NCBI GenBank assembly: GCA_900315525.1
Contig: OMZO01000009.1
Coordinates: 27,065-91,064 of the forward strand
DNA from: an uncultured Prevotella sp.
Lineage (GTDB): Bacteria > Bacteroidota > Bacteroidia > Bacteroidales > Bacteroidaceae
Direction: 5' to 3'
DNA length: 64,000 nt
Part shown: positions 1 through 7,931 of the stretch, in pieces
Layout: every line of letters starts with the position of its first letter
How positions within the stretch are numbered: the stretch's first letter is position 1
Program-made: the position numbers and the translations under genes
The notes under the pieces: generated by a model
Seen by the model: only the letters and a program-made list of their open reading frames with translations
Told to the model about the DNA's origin: nothing
Databases searched by the model: none

Positions 1-437
1 TAGCCGCCTTGACTCGATTTCAGCGAAAGTTTGCGCACCAGCTCGTCACTTTCTCCTGCAGTGATGATGGCCTGTTGGTTCTCGCCTCCCATCATCTGCA
101 TCCATTCATCCATACCGAAATAGGGGGTATCGGTGATCAGGCTGTTCCACTCCTTCGCGAAGTCGTCGCTGACAGGCATGTGGTCGCTTCCCATCGATGG
201 CAGTTTGATGGTAGGGTATGTGAAGTGGAGGTCTGGGTGCTCCAGCTTCTTAAGCATGGCCTTGGCTGCCGTCGTCCCATTGTCGAGCAGACTGCATGCA
301 AAGGCGATAGCCAACGCTTTTTTCCCAGAACCAGCAGGGCCGCAGAGCATGATAGCGTGAGGCAGACGATCCTCATCGACCATCTGCATCAGCCTGTCTT
401 TGGCTTCCTGTTGTCCTATCACTTCATTGAATGTCAT
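1..437 (-). CDS. holB: DNA polymerase III subunit delta' (C-terminus beyond window)
   Basis: The first 145 residues of a clamp-loader delta' subunit, which with delta and DnaX loads the sliding clamp onto primed DNA. The start reads MTFNEVIGQQEAKDRL, followed by a Walker A-like GPAGSGKK near residues 33-40, with Lys where an active ATPase has Thr/Ser, as is usual in delta'. The ATG overlaps the metF stop as ATGA, so it is co-transcribed with and translationally coupled to metF. The reading frame is open to the window edge, so the 3' part is missing. Identification rests on the N-terminal AAA+ region only. Confidence 0.85.
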   Translation of the reverse strand, partial: MTFNEVIGQQEAKDRLMQMVDEDRLPHAIMLCGPAGSGKKALAIAFACSLLDNGTTAAKAMLKKLEHPDLHFTYPTIKLPSMGSDHMPVSDDFAKEWNSLITDTPYFGMDEWMQMMGGENQQAIITAGESDELVRKLSLKSSQGG

Positions 438-1390
438 ACCAAACGCTTCACAACTTCAACGACAGAGTCAACCGCCGAGACGGTATAGAAATGAATATTC
501 TGAATGCCGTGGGCGTATAACTCCTGACACTGGGCCGTCGTCCATTCGATACCCAGCTGACGGGCATCGTCGTCGGTCTTGCACTTCACAACCTCTCGTG
601 CCAGCGGCTCTGGAATATCACAATGGAAGGTCTTCGGCACCACCGTCAACTGAGTCAGCTTGGCAAAAGGCTTGATGCCTGGGATGATGGGAATCGTGAT
701 ACCCATCGCACGGGCTTTCTCCACAAACTGGAAATACTTCTCGTTGTCGTAGAACAACTGCGTGACGGCATATTGGGCGCCAAGGTCCTGCTTCTCTTTC
801 AGATACTGCATGTCCATCTCGAGATTGGGAGCCTCCTCGTGCTTCTCAGGATAGCAAGCCACACCGAAATCGAAAGGCTTGCCTGGGCGCTTAATGGGAG
901 AACCGTCGGCAAAATAGCCTTCGTTAAAGCGATTCACCTGTCGGATGAGGTCTGTCGTGTGGGCATGTCCGCCAGGTGTAGGTACGAATCTGCTATCCTC
1001 CTTAGCCTTGTCGCCACGAAGCAGAAGCAGGTCGCTGATACCAAGAAACTGCAGGTCGAGCAGCTCATATTCGATATCCTCGATGGTCGCTCCGCTGCAA
1101 ATCACGTGGGGTTGCACAGGGATATTATAACGCCGCTGGATGGCTGCGGCAATAGCCACAGTGCCTGGACGGCGACGGATGCGCTGGCGCTCAAACTGCC
1201 CGTTTGCCAACTCTTTGTACACAAACTCAGAGTGATGGGTCGTGATGTTGATATAGGCGGGATTGAAGTCGCGCAGCTTATCAATGTCGGCGAACAACTT
1301 CTCCGTGCCAGTCCCCTTCAGGGGCGGCAGCACTTCAAAGGAAAATCGCCTTTCGGCTGTATCTTGATGGATGAATTCTGTAACGCTCAT
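434..1390 (-). CDS. metF: 5,10-methylenetetrahydrofolate reductase
   Basis: Reduces methylene-THF to methyl-THF with FAD, supplying the methyl group for methionine synthesis; cytoplasmic. The 318 residues match the usual single-domain bacterial length. The N-terminal FEVLPP holds the catalytic Glu of the family (normally FEFFPP). LLLRGD, the ACYPEKH segment and the QLFYD segment are the expected TIM-barrel substrate and flavin loops. It is first in an operon with holB (ATGA overlap) behind a good promoter at 1416-1446. A stand-alone methionine synthase reactivation domain lies at 31797, the other methionine-cycle gene in this window. Confidence 0.95.
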   Translation of the reverse strand: MSVTEFIHQDTAERRFSFEVLPPLKGTGTEKLFADIDKLRDFNPAYINITTHHSEFVYKELANGQFERQRIRRRPGTVAIAAAIQRRYNIPVQPHVICSGATIEDIEYELLDLQFLGISDLLLLRGDKAKEDSRFVPTPGGHAHTTDLIRQVNRFNEGYFADGSPIKRPGKPFDFGVACYPEKHEEAPNLEMDMQYLKEKQDLGAQYAVTQLFYDNEKYFQFVEKARAMGITIPIIPGIKPFAKLTQLTVVPKTFHCDIPEPLAREVVKCKTDDDARQLGIEWTTAQCQELYAHGIQNIHFYTVSAVDSVVEVVKRLV

Positions 1391-1415
1391 CTTAACATTT
1401 ATGCATAAAACGCTG

Positions 1416-1446
1416 CAAAGTTACGAAAAATCGAGAGCATAACAAA
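1416..1446 (-). promoter_or_regulatory. Bacteroidetes-type promoter of metF-holB
   Basis: On the minus strand TTTG (1443-1446), 19 bp, then TAACTTTG (1416-1423) match the -33/-7 consensus of the Bacteroidetes primary sigma factor exactly. The -7 box lies about 25 bp before the metF ATG, so the leader is very short. Confidence 0.8.
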
Positions 1447-2043
1447 GAAACTTGTTTCTTTTTTTGCCGAGATGGAGTAAGTTCGCCATCTTTGATGGCA
1501 AAGTTACGAAAAAAGTATGTAACGAAAGACGGATTTTGGAGAATTAACGCAGAAACCTCGTAAATAAAAGGCAAGACGGGGAAAATGGGGAAATTCAGTT
1601 TTAGGCTGAAAGCAAATTTGGGAGGAATAAAGAAATAGTTAGGTTTCTTATCCGGACTCGGCTTTGCCGCTTGCCAGAGCAAGAACCCGCGAGACGGTCT
1701 TTGGAGCCAGTTAAACTTCGTTAATCGAATAGGCAAGATGGGACATAACGACACACCTCTCACCACCCGTTTCTGATTCCGCGAACTGCTATATTTTGCA
1801 TAGCGATGGAACCAAGAAAAGATAGTAGTTTTGCAGCCGGAATTAGAAAAACAAGTAAATTTCGTCCTTTTTATTTGTATTTAAACTGATTTGTAAGAAA
1901 ACATTTGTTCCCTTATTTCTACTAATAAGGAATAAACGCATCAATATATATGAAAAAAGAAGAGTTTCGTACTAATGTGAGGCAAGATAGGGGAACGTCC
2001 CTTGATTCGAGTATGTAGTTGATGCAGGAAAAAATAGTTAATT
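1447..2043. other. Intergenic region with promoter-like boxes, no gene seen
   Basis: About 600 bp without a convincing gene. It holds a perfect hairpin GCCATC-ttt-GATGGC (1485-1499), a minus-strand TAACTTTG box overlapping it (1499-1506), and a plus-strand TAGTTTTG box (1826-1833) that could start the nuclease-McrBC operon with a leader of about 200 nt. A 124-residue open frame here has no family-like features and overlaps these boxes. Confidence 0.5.
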
Positions 2044-2712
2044 ATGAAAATATTGTCATATAATATAAATCGTTCTACGCAGGAAAAGATAGACAAAATC
2101 ATGCAGTTCAATGCAGATGTCTTTATTCTTCCAGAAGTGGCTTGTCCTTCTCAAGTAAAGGTTCCAGAAGGGTATAGAATGGAATGGATGGGTAATTATG
2201 ACTTCAAAGGGCTTGGCGTTATTTGGAAATCGGGAATGAAAGCTGAAATCCCACAATGGTATAACCCCTGTCATCAGTATTTCCTTCCTGTCATCATTGA
2301 TGATAAGTTAATCATGGCTGCATGGCCTACAAGAACTGATGATAATGCTCCGAAAGATTATCCACAGATTGCAATGGAAGCATTGCAGGAATATGCCCCA
2401 TACTTGAAAGAGTTCCCTACTGTTATCTCTGGCGACATGAACTGTTATAAAGGACAGGCTGGCGAGACAAAGCAATATAGCATTGAGACTATATTCAGCT
2501 TTCTGGGAGATATGGGTTATGTCAGTGCTTATCACCCAAAAAAGGGTGAACTGTTAGGTAAGGAAAGCAGGGCTACCTATTACCACAGGTTTAATGAGAA
2601 TTCGCCTTTCTTCCTTGACTATACCTTTTCTAATATAGCTATCAAGTCGTATGCACTCTGCGAGTGGGACAAAGAGGTTAGTGACCATGTTGCACAATAT
2701 TTTGAATTGTAG
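2044..2712 (+). CDS. Endonuclease/exonuclease/phosphatase (EEP) family protein, McrBC-linked
   Basis: A 222-residue cytoplasmic protein of the EEP (exonuclease III/DNase I-like) fold. The metal and catalytic motifs are in order: SYNIN at residues 5-9, PEV near 30, GDMN in the middle and SDH close to the C-terminus. No signal peptide. The mcrB start follows its stop by 6 bp and the three genes run as one unit, so it probably works with, or is mobilised with, the McrBC restriction system. Whether it cuts DNA, RNA or a phosphoester metabolite cannot be told from sequence. It is a compact family member without extra domains. Confidence 0.8.
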   Translation: MKILSYNINRSTQEKIDKIMQFNADVFILPEVACPSQVKVPEGYRMEWMGNYDFKGLGVIWKSGMKAEIPQWYNPCHQYFLPVIIDDKLIMAAWPTRTDDNAPKDYPQIAMEALQEYAPYLKEFPTVISGDMNCYKGQAGETKQYSIETIFSFLGDMGYVSAYHPKKGELLGKESRATYYHRFNENSPFFLDYTFSNIAIKSYALCEWDKEVSDHVAQYFEL

Positions 2713-2718
2713 ATAATT

Positions 2719-4380
2719 ATGAGATATAGAGAAGAAGAATATCAAAGATTTAAACATCTTTTGGAATATTTTGTTGCACATTTGGAGCACATTGCGAACG
2801 ATTATTCTGATTCTTCTATTGGCTACGAGAAATACATTAAGCCTTTAGTGGAGGGGAATAATTTCAAATCAAGTGGCCAAGGCTATAACGGTCAGGCGAT
2901 TCAATCTCAAGTTAACGGATGGGATAAATACCAGAATGGTCAAATATGCATTAATGTTTATGGTGCTAATTATCAGAGTCGAGGTACCTATTTAAATTGG
3001 CAAGGTACAGGAGTGAATATCATGGCAGATTGGCATGGATCTCATATAGAGAATCTGTATATGCTATATTACAATCCTGATACAGGAGAGAGGAGCCAAA
3101 AAAATGTTTCTTTCATGATAAAGGACTTAGGTCTGTTTGATGGTCAAGTTCCCAATGAAAAGATTATTAGTTTTTTCGATGAGTATAATAAGATGATAGA
3201 AACAATATATAAAGAAAGAGCTATGATGAAGATAGATAAGTATATTGATTTGTTAGAAGCAAACAAAAATCTGATTTTGACAGGTGCACCTGGAACGGGA
3301 AAGACCTACATGGCGAAAGAGATTGCAAAAGCTATGGGGGCAGAAATTGGCTTCGTGCAGTTCCATCCATCGTATGACTATACGGACTTTGTAGAGGGAC
3401 TGAGGCCGAAGAACGATGAGAATGGAAATGTTGGCTTTGAACGTAAAGATGGAGTGTTTAAGGAGTTCTGCAAAAAATCTTTTGGTGTAATAATGCCATC
3501 TAGATTTAATGAAGATTATGAGGAAGAAGCACTCAATTATTTAAAAAAGTATTATAATGGTGAGAAAATACTGACACATAAACAAAAGAAATACTTCCAT
3601 ATCAAAATTGAGAATGGTAAAATATATGCCCAACCAGATTCTGGGAATAGTTATTTAGTAGATGATGATACTATCCTAAAATATTTGAAAACCGGAGAAT
3701 ATAATAAAGAGCATCAAAGCACATATCCTCCATCTATAGGTGAATACATAAAACAGAATATTTACGGAAAGATAGAATATCCAGCCATAGGTGATAAAGT
3801 ATACATTTTCATTATCGACGAAATCAATCGTGGTGAAATCTCAAAGATATTCGGTGAACTATTCTTCTCTATCGATCCAGGTTACAGAGGTGAGAAAGGC
3901 AAGGTAAACACGCAGTATCAGAACATGGTTCCAGAGGGCGATGTGTTTAAAGACGGTTTCTATGTTCCAGAGAATGTCTATATCATTGGCACGATGAATG
4001 ATATTGACCGCTCTGTAGAGAGTATGGACTTCGCTATGCGTCGCCGTTTTGCTTGGCAGGAAGTGACAGCGGAGGAGAGTTATACGAACATGATAGAGAA
4101 TGATCCAGACTTTGCACTCGTCAAAGATGAAATCAAGGCGAGAATGTTCAATTTGAATAAAGCTATCGTAGAGACAGAGGGATTGGATGAGGCTTATCAA
4201 ATAGGTGCTGCTTACTTCAGAAAGTATCTTGACTATCAAGATAAAACCAATCCTTTCGATTGCCTATGGGAGAACCATCTGAAAGGCTTGCTCTTTGAGT
4301 ATCTACGTGGCAATCGTAGGGCGAAAGAATTGTTAGAGAAGTTACACGACGCATACAACAAGAAGAGTCTAAATGAGTAG
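2719..4380 (+). CDS. mcrB: McrB-type AAA+ GTPase of a type IV restriction system
   Basis: Motor and recognition subunit of a modification-dependent McrBC system. Residues 1-160 are a non-conserved N-terminal region of the kind that reads modified DNA in this family; I do not recognise its fold. The AAA+ domain follows: Walker A GAPGTGKT at 189-196, Walker B IIDEINRGE near 365, and TMNDIDRS near 425, equivalent to the MNTADRS signature of McrB GTPases. An arginine-rich MRRRF follows. The 3' end overlaps mcrC by 8 bp, as is common for mcrBC. The preceding EEP nuclease gene is 6 bp upstream. Confidence 0.92.
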   Translation: MRYREEEYQRFKHLLEYFVAHLEHIANDYSDSSIGYEKYIKPLVEGNNFKSSGQGYNGQAIQSQVNGWDKYQNGQICINVYGANYQSRGTYLNWQGTGVNIMADWHGSHIENLYMLYYNPDTGERSQKNVSFMIKDLGLFDGQVPNEKIISFFDEYNKMIETIYKERAMMKIDKYIDLLEANKNLILTGAPGTGKTYMAKEIAKAMGAEIGFVQFHPSYDYTDFVEGLRPKNDENGNVGFERKDGVFKEFCKKSFGVIMPSRFNEDYEEEALNYLKKYYNGEKILTHKQKKYFHIKIENGKIYAQPDSGNSYLVDDDTILKYLKTGEYNKEHQSTYPPSIGEYIKQNIYGKIEYPAIGDKVYIFIIDEINRGEISKIFGELFFSIDPGYRGEKGKVNTQYQNMVPEGDVFKDGFYVPENVYIIGTMNDIDRSVESMDFAMRRRFAWQEVTAEESYTNMIENDPDFALVKDEIKARMFNLNKAIVETEGLDEAYQIGAAYFRKYLDYQDKTNPFDCLWENHLKGLLFEYLRGNRRAKELLEKLHDAYNKKSLNE

Positions 4381-5677
4381 CCTGCCCATACAGACAAAGG
4401 ACAACTCTGAATGGCGCTTGACAGAGACGGAACTAAGCCATCTTGACACACTCAAGAAGTTGGCAGAGCCTTCTATTGCTGACCTATGCCGTAAGGAGCA
4501 TCCCAATTTGCTGATATTCCCACAAGACTTAGAAGTCTATGGGGATAAGATAGGTGATGCTCATATCTTTGAGATGAAAGGTGAAAATATTGTTACGGGT
4601 AACATCATGGGCTTCATTGGGTGTGGCGATACAAAGGTTAGCATCAGTTCTCGCTTTGCTCAGGATAGCAATGACTACTTCCTGCACTACATGCTCAGAA
4701 AGGTATTTGCCCTCAATCTGTTTGATTTGCAATTCAACTCTGACGAAGAGAGTTTTTTTGACTTCCTTATTTACCTGTTCCCTGCGTTCTTGAAACGGGC
4801 GATGCAACAAGGGATGTATAGGGAGTATCAGACGCGAAGGTATAATGATGCCAATGTAAAAGGAAGGATAGATATATCTCGTCATATCAGGCAGGACATT
4901 CCCTTTGCAGGCAAGATTGCCTATACCACTCGTGAATATGCTCAGGACAATCATCTGACACAGTTGATCCGGCATACTATCGAATACATTTCCCATCATC
5001 AGTATTCAGGGAACATCCTCCACAATGACGATAATATGTCAGATTGCGTAAAAGCTATTTGCCAGGCAACTGCATCTTATAATCGAAATGAACGGCAGAA
5101 AGTGATAAATCAGAATCTTCGTCCCATTAGCCACCCTTATTATGGTGAGTATCGGCCGTTGCAACAGCTTTGCTTGCAGATACTTCGTCAGGAAGAAATG
5201 AAATATGGGCGAGACGATGATGAAATCTACGGAGTTCTGTTTGATGGCGCTTGGCTATGGGAAGAATATCTAAACACATTCCTCGCAGACATAGGCTTTG
5301 AACATCCCAGAAACAAAGAGGCAAAAGGACGTAAGAGTCTGTTTACGGACGGCTCAGGCTGGTGCTATCCCGATTTCTTGAGTCCAGAAATGGTGCTTGA
5401 CGCAAAATACAAATGGTACGACGATTGGAGCAAAGTACAAACGAAAGACCTGTATCAGGTGATTTCGTATATGCATGTTTTGAATAGGAAGAAGGGTGGG
5501 TATGTTGTTCCTGTAGATTGGACTTCATCAAAACTTCCATCCAAAACACTTAAAGGTCAGGGAGGCATCATGTCCATCTATGGTATGGATGTTGCTTTCA
5601 AAGCAGAATCGTTTAAGGATTATTATTCTAACATGGCCCTCTCTGAACAAGAGATAATAAACAACTTGGAAACCTAA
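4373..5677 (+). CDS. mcrC: McrC-type nuclease subunit
   Basis: Nuclease partner of McrB, cutting modified DNA when the GTPase motor engages. The 434 residues show a beta-rich N-terminal half and a PD-(D/E)XK core: PDF near 333 and LDAKYK near 342-347, then the helix YQVISYMHVL. The start overlaps the mcrB stop, indicating coupled translation and a fixed subunit ratio. The gene appears complete. Confidence 0.9.
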   Translation: MSSLPIQTKDNSEWRLTETELSHLDTLKKLAEPSIADLCRKEHPNLLIFPQDLEVYGDKIGDAHIFEMKGENIVTGNIMGFIGCGDTKVSISSRFAQDSNDYFLHYMLRKVFALNLFDLQFNSDEESFFDFLIYLFPAFLKRAMQQGMYREYQTRRYNDANVKGRIDISRHIRQDIPFAGKIAYTTREYAQDNHLTQLIRHTIEYISHHQYSGNILHNDDNMSDCVKAICQATASYNRNERQKVINQNLRPISHPYYGEYRPLQQLCLQILRQEEMKYGRDDDEIYGVLFDGAWLWEEYLNTFLADIGFEHPRNKEAKGRKSLFTDGSGWCYPDFLSPEMVLDAKYKWYDDWSKVQTKDLYQVISYMHVLNRKKGGYVVPVDWTSSKLPSKTLKGQGGIMSIYGMDVAFKAESFKDYYSNMALSEQEIINNLET

Positions 5678-5848
5678 TGACACTAGGGATAGGTACCCTG
5701 TCATGCATAAAAATCCAAACCGTGTCTGTAAATCACGGGTAAATCACTGGGACTCTGGTGATCTACAGCAATTCCTAGAGACAAGTACTTGGTTTCAAAT
5801 ATATGAAGTGTAGAATTCCAAAATAATTTGTAACTTAGCAAACGAAAT

Positions 5849-6145
5849 ATGAAGATGGACGAGAAAACAATAAAAGAGGCATTGCTGAAAGGTGAGCGAG
5901 TAACGCTGGAGTGCAAGAAAGCGAAGGCTGAGGTGCCGAAGTCAATTTGGCAGACGTATTCGGCTTTTGCCAATACTATAGGCGGAATGATTCTGCTTGG
6001 TGTGGACGAAAATATGCAGGAGAAGGACATTCAAAAGCGTTACCAAATAATTGGCGTAGATGAACCACGTAAGATCGTCACAGAATTCTGGAATACTCTC
6101 AATAGCGACAAGGTGAATGAGAACATTCTTGTTGATAGAATATAA
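5849..6145 (+). pseudogene. AlbA_2 (Schlafen-like) domain fragment
   Basis: A 98-residue reading frame that matches only the first ~95 residues of the 504-residue AlbA_2/HATPase protein at 7932: both share KSIWQTYSAFANT / NNIWETYSSFANT and GG.ILLG. The rest of that protein is absent, so this is most likely the truncated remnant of a paralogue. A TAACTTAG box 15 bp before the ATG resembles a -7 element but breaks the consensus at one base. It could still be expressed as a small AlbA-like nucleic-acid-binding protein. Confidence 0.6.
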
Positions 6146-6227
6146 TGTCAGAATAAAGCATAGTAGTAAAATTTATGATTTGGACATTGAAGAAATTTGA
6201 GAATTAATGTGTAACTTTGCAAACGGA

Positions 6228-6704
6228 ATGAGATATATGAGCAAAAAAAATAAGGAAATAGAAATCAGTGAGCCGCGTTTGGTGAAATCGCACGACGTGA
6301 AGCTAGATACAGAGTATGCAGAATGGATAGCAGAGGTAAAGCATCGCTATCGCTCTGCTCAGGTGAAGGCTACCGTAAAGGTGAATGGGGAAAAACTGCT
6401 ATTCAACTGGCAGATGGGGCGTGACCTTGTTCAGAAGAAAGCTGAGGAGCGTTGGGGTGCTGGTGTTGTGGAGCAGGTAAGCCTGGATATGCAGAAAGAG
6501 TTTCCTGAAAGCAAGAACTTTTCCGTTAGGAACCTATGGTATATGAAACAGTGGTATTTGTTCTATATGGAGAACATGGAAATACTGAAACATCTTGTTT
6601 CAGTAATGCTTCCTTCAGAAGAGTACAAACGTAAACTGGAGCAGATATTACCTCCAGATTCGGCAGAAGAGTTTTATCGGTATATAAAGAAGATAGCAAT
6701 CTAA
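6228..6704 (+). pseudogene. DUF1016 N-terminal domain protein, truncated (YhcG-like)
   Basis: A frame of about 158 residues matching the helical DUF1016_N domain: VNGEKLLFNWQMGRDL, KAEERWGAGVVEQ and FSVRNLWYMKQWY are characteristic. Full-length YhcG-type proteins are about twice as long and end in a PD-(D/E)XK nuclease domain, which is missing here; the frame stops after RYIKKIAI and a new gene starts 10 bp later. I start it at 6228 because the ATG at 6207 lies on the promoter-like box TAACTTTG (6212-6219). Likely a decayed restriction/defence gene, though the DNA-binding half could still be made. Confidence 0.6.
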
Positions 6705-6714
6705 AAATGTATTT

Positions 6715-7857
6715 ATGAAAAATAGGAAAGGAACATATATAGCTTTGATAGATTATGATTCTTGGGGATACCAGATTACGACAGGTTTCCCTATGCATTT
6801 TGACAACGATGAAACTTATGTTTTAGAAACTGACGAAAATGGCTATTGGATAACGTCTGGGGCTCCTATAAACAATTTGTGCTCATTAGATGATAAGAGC
6901 ATCTTCGAACGCTTAAAACAGAGTACTCCGTTTCTTTCTCAAAACAATACAGGGACTAATTTTAGACTTATTCACTTAAACTTAAATTATGGTCAGTCAT
7001 TCAGTTCTATTTATAGACCATTATTTACAGATAAGTATTTAAAAGACTTTTCTATACCATTTCAAGAAGGGAAGCCTGCAAGAGATTTTTATGAAGATTT
7101 ACCAATTACTGCCCCTAACGAGTATTCTAATCTGTTGAGGCAAATAGAGATTATACTTGATGATTTGGATTCCATCTTTAAAGTTGTCTCACCCCATAAA
7201 AAGCAATATAGTGTTTATGGGCATGCTATAAGAAATGTTATTATGTTAGCATGTACAGAGTTGGATTCAAGGATGCAGCATATTTTGACAAATAATGCAG
7301 TAAGACCAATTGGGAAATATTTCCAGATGAAGGATTATTATAAACTTAAGAACGCTTTGAGACTGGATGAATACAGTTTGTCATTTTATAGATATGGTGA
7401 TTTGGAGGTTTACTCTCCATTTAGTGAATGGGAGAAAAATAATGAACTTTCCTGGTATAAAGCATACAATAATGTTAAGCATAACCGCGAAGATAAATTC
7501 ACGGATGCAAAATTATACAATGCTATCAATGCCATAATGGCTTTATGTATCATAGCGATATCTCAATATGGGTATAGGAATGATCTATGGAATGAGAGAA
7601 TAGGGAAGATTATTAAGGTTGAAAAAGAACCTATATGGGATTTGGAGGATTTTTATCTGGCACGTCCTGGTAAGCGGGATATTATTCATTACCCATTCCC
7701 TAATGATACAGAACATATATGTAAAAGGAAAATTTTGGCCAAAGAAGTATTGTTTTTGGTTAATAAACCACATAGCAAAAAGGAGGATATCATAAGTAAA
7801 ATTGATGAACTCAAAGATCTGATAGAGAATGAGAACCCTAACAAGATAAGCGGATAA
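6715..7857 (+). CDS. Unrecognised protein with HEPN-like motif
   Basis: A 380-residue soluble protein without signal peptide; I do not recognise the N-terminal 140 residues. From about 165 the pattern is helical: RNVIMLACTELDSR, then WYKAYNNVKHNR (248-258) and a further helix. A helix with R..I..A..E followed by a conserved N.VKH.R is typical of HEPN-like domains, many of which are ribonuclease toxins or RNA sensors in defence islands. The assignment is by pattern only. Codon use is clearly more AT-rich than flanking core genes. It sits 10 bp after the broken DUF1016 gene and before the AlbA_2 protein. Confidence 0.5.
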   Translation: MKNRKGTYIALIDYDSWGYQITTGFPMHFDNDETYVLETDENGYWITSGAPINNLCSLDDKSIFERLKQSTPFLSQNNTGTNFRLIHLNLNYGQSFSSIYRPLFTDKYLKDFSIPFQEGKPARDFYEDLPITAPNEYSNLLRQIEIILDDLDSIFKVVSPHKKQYSVYGHAIRNVIMLACTELDSRMQHILTNNAVRPIGKYFQMKDYYKLKNALRLDEYSLSFYRYGDLEVYSPFSEWEKNNELSWYKAYNNVKHNREDKFTDAKLYNAINAIMALCIIAISQYGYRNDLWNERIGKIIKVEKEPIWDLEDFYLARPGKRDIIHYPFPNDTEHICKRKILAKEVLFLVNKPHSKKEDIISKIDELKDLIENENPNKISG

Positions 7858-7931
7858 ATTGGATATATAAATGACGAATGAGATATCGTAATCACAGATG
7901 ACTAAAGTAAAAAACAAAACGTTATAATGAT

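Noticed and set aside
1392-1766. 124-residue minus-strand frame upstream of metF
   Set aside because: It overlaps the metF promoter and a hairpin, has no family-like pattern, and its composition is that of non-coding DNA.
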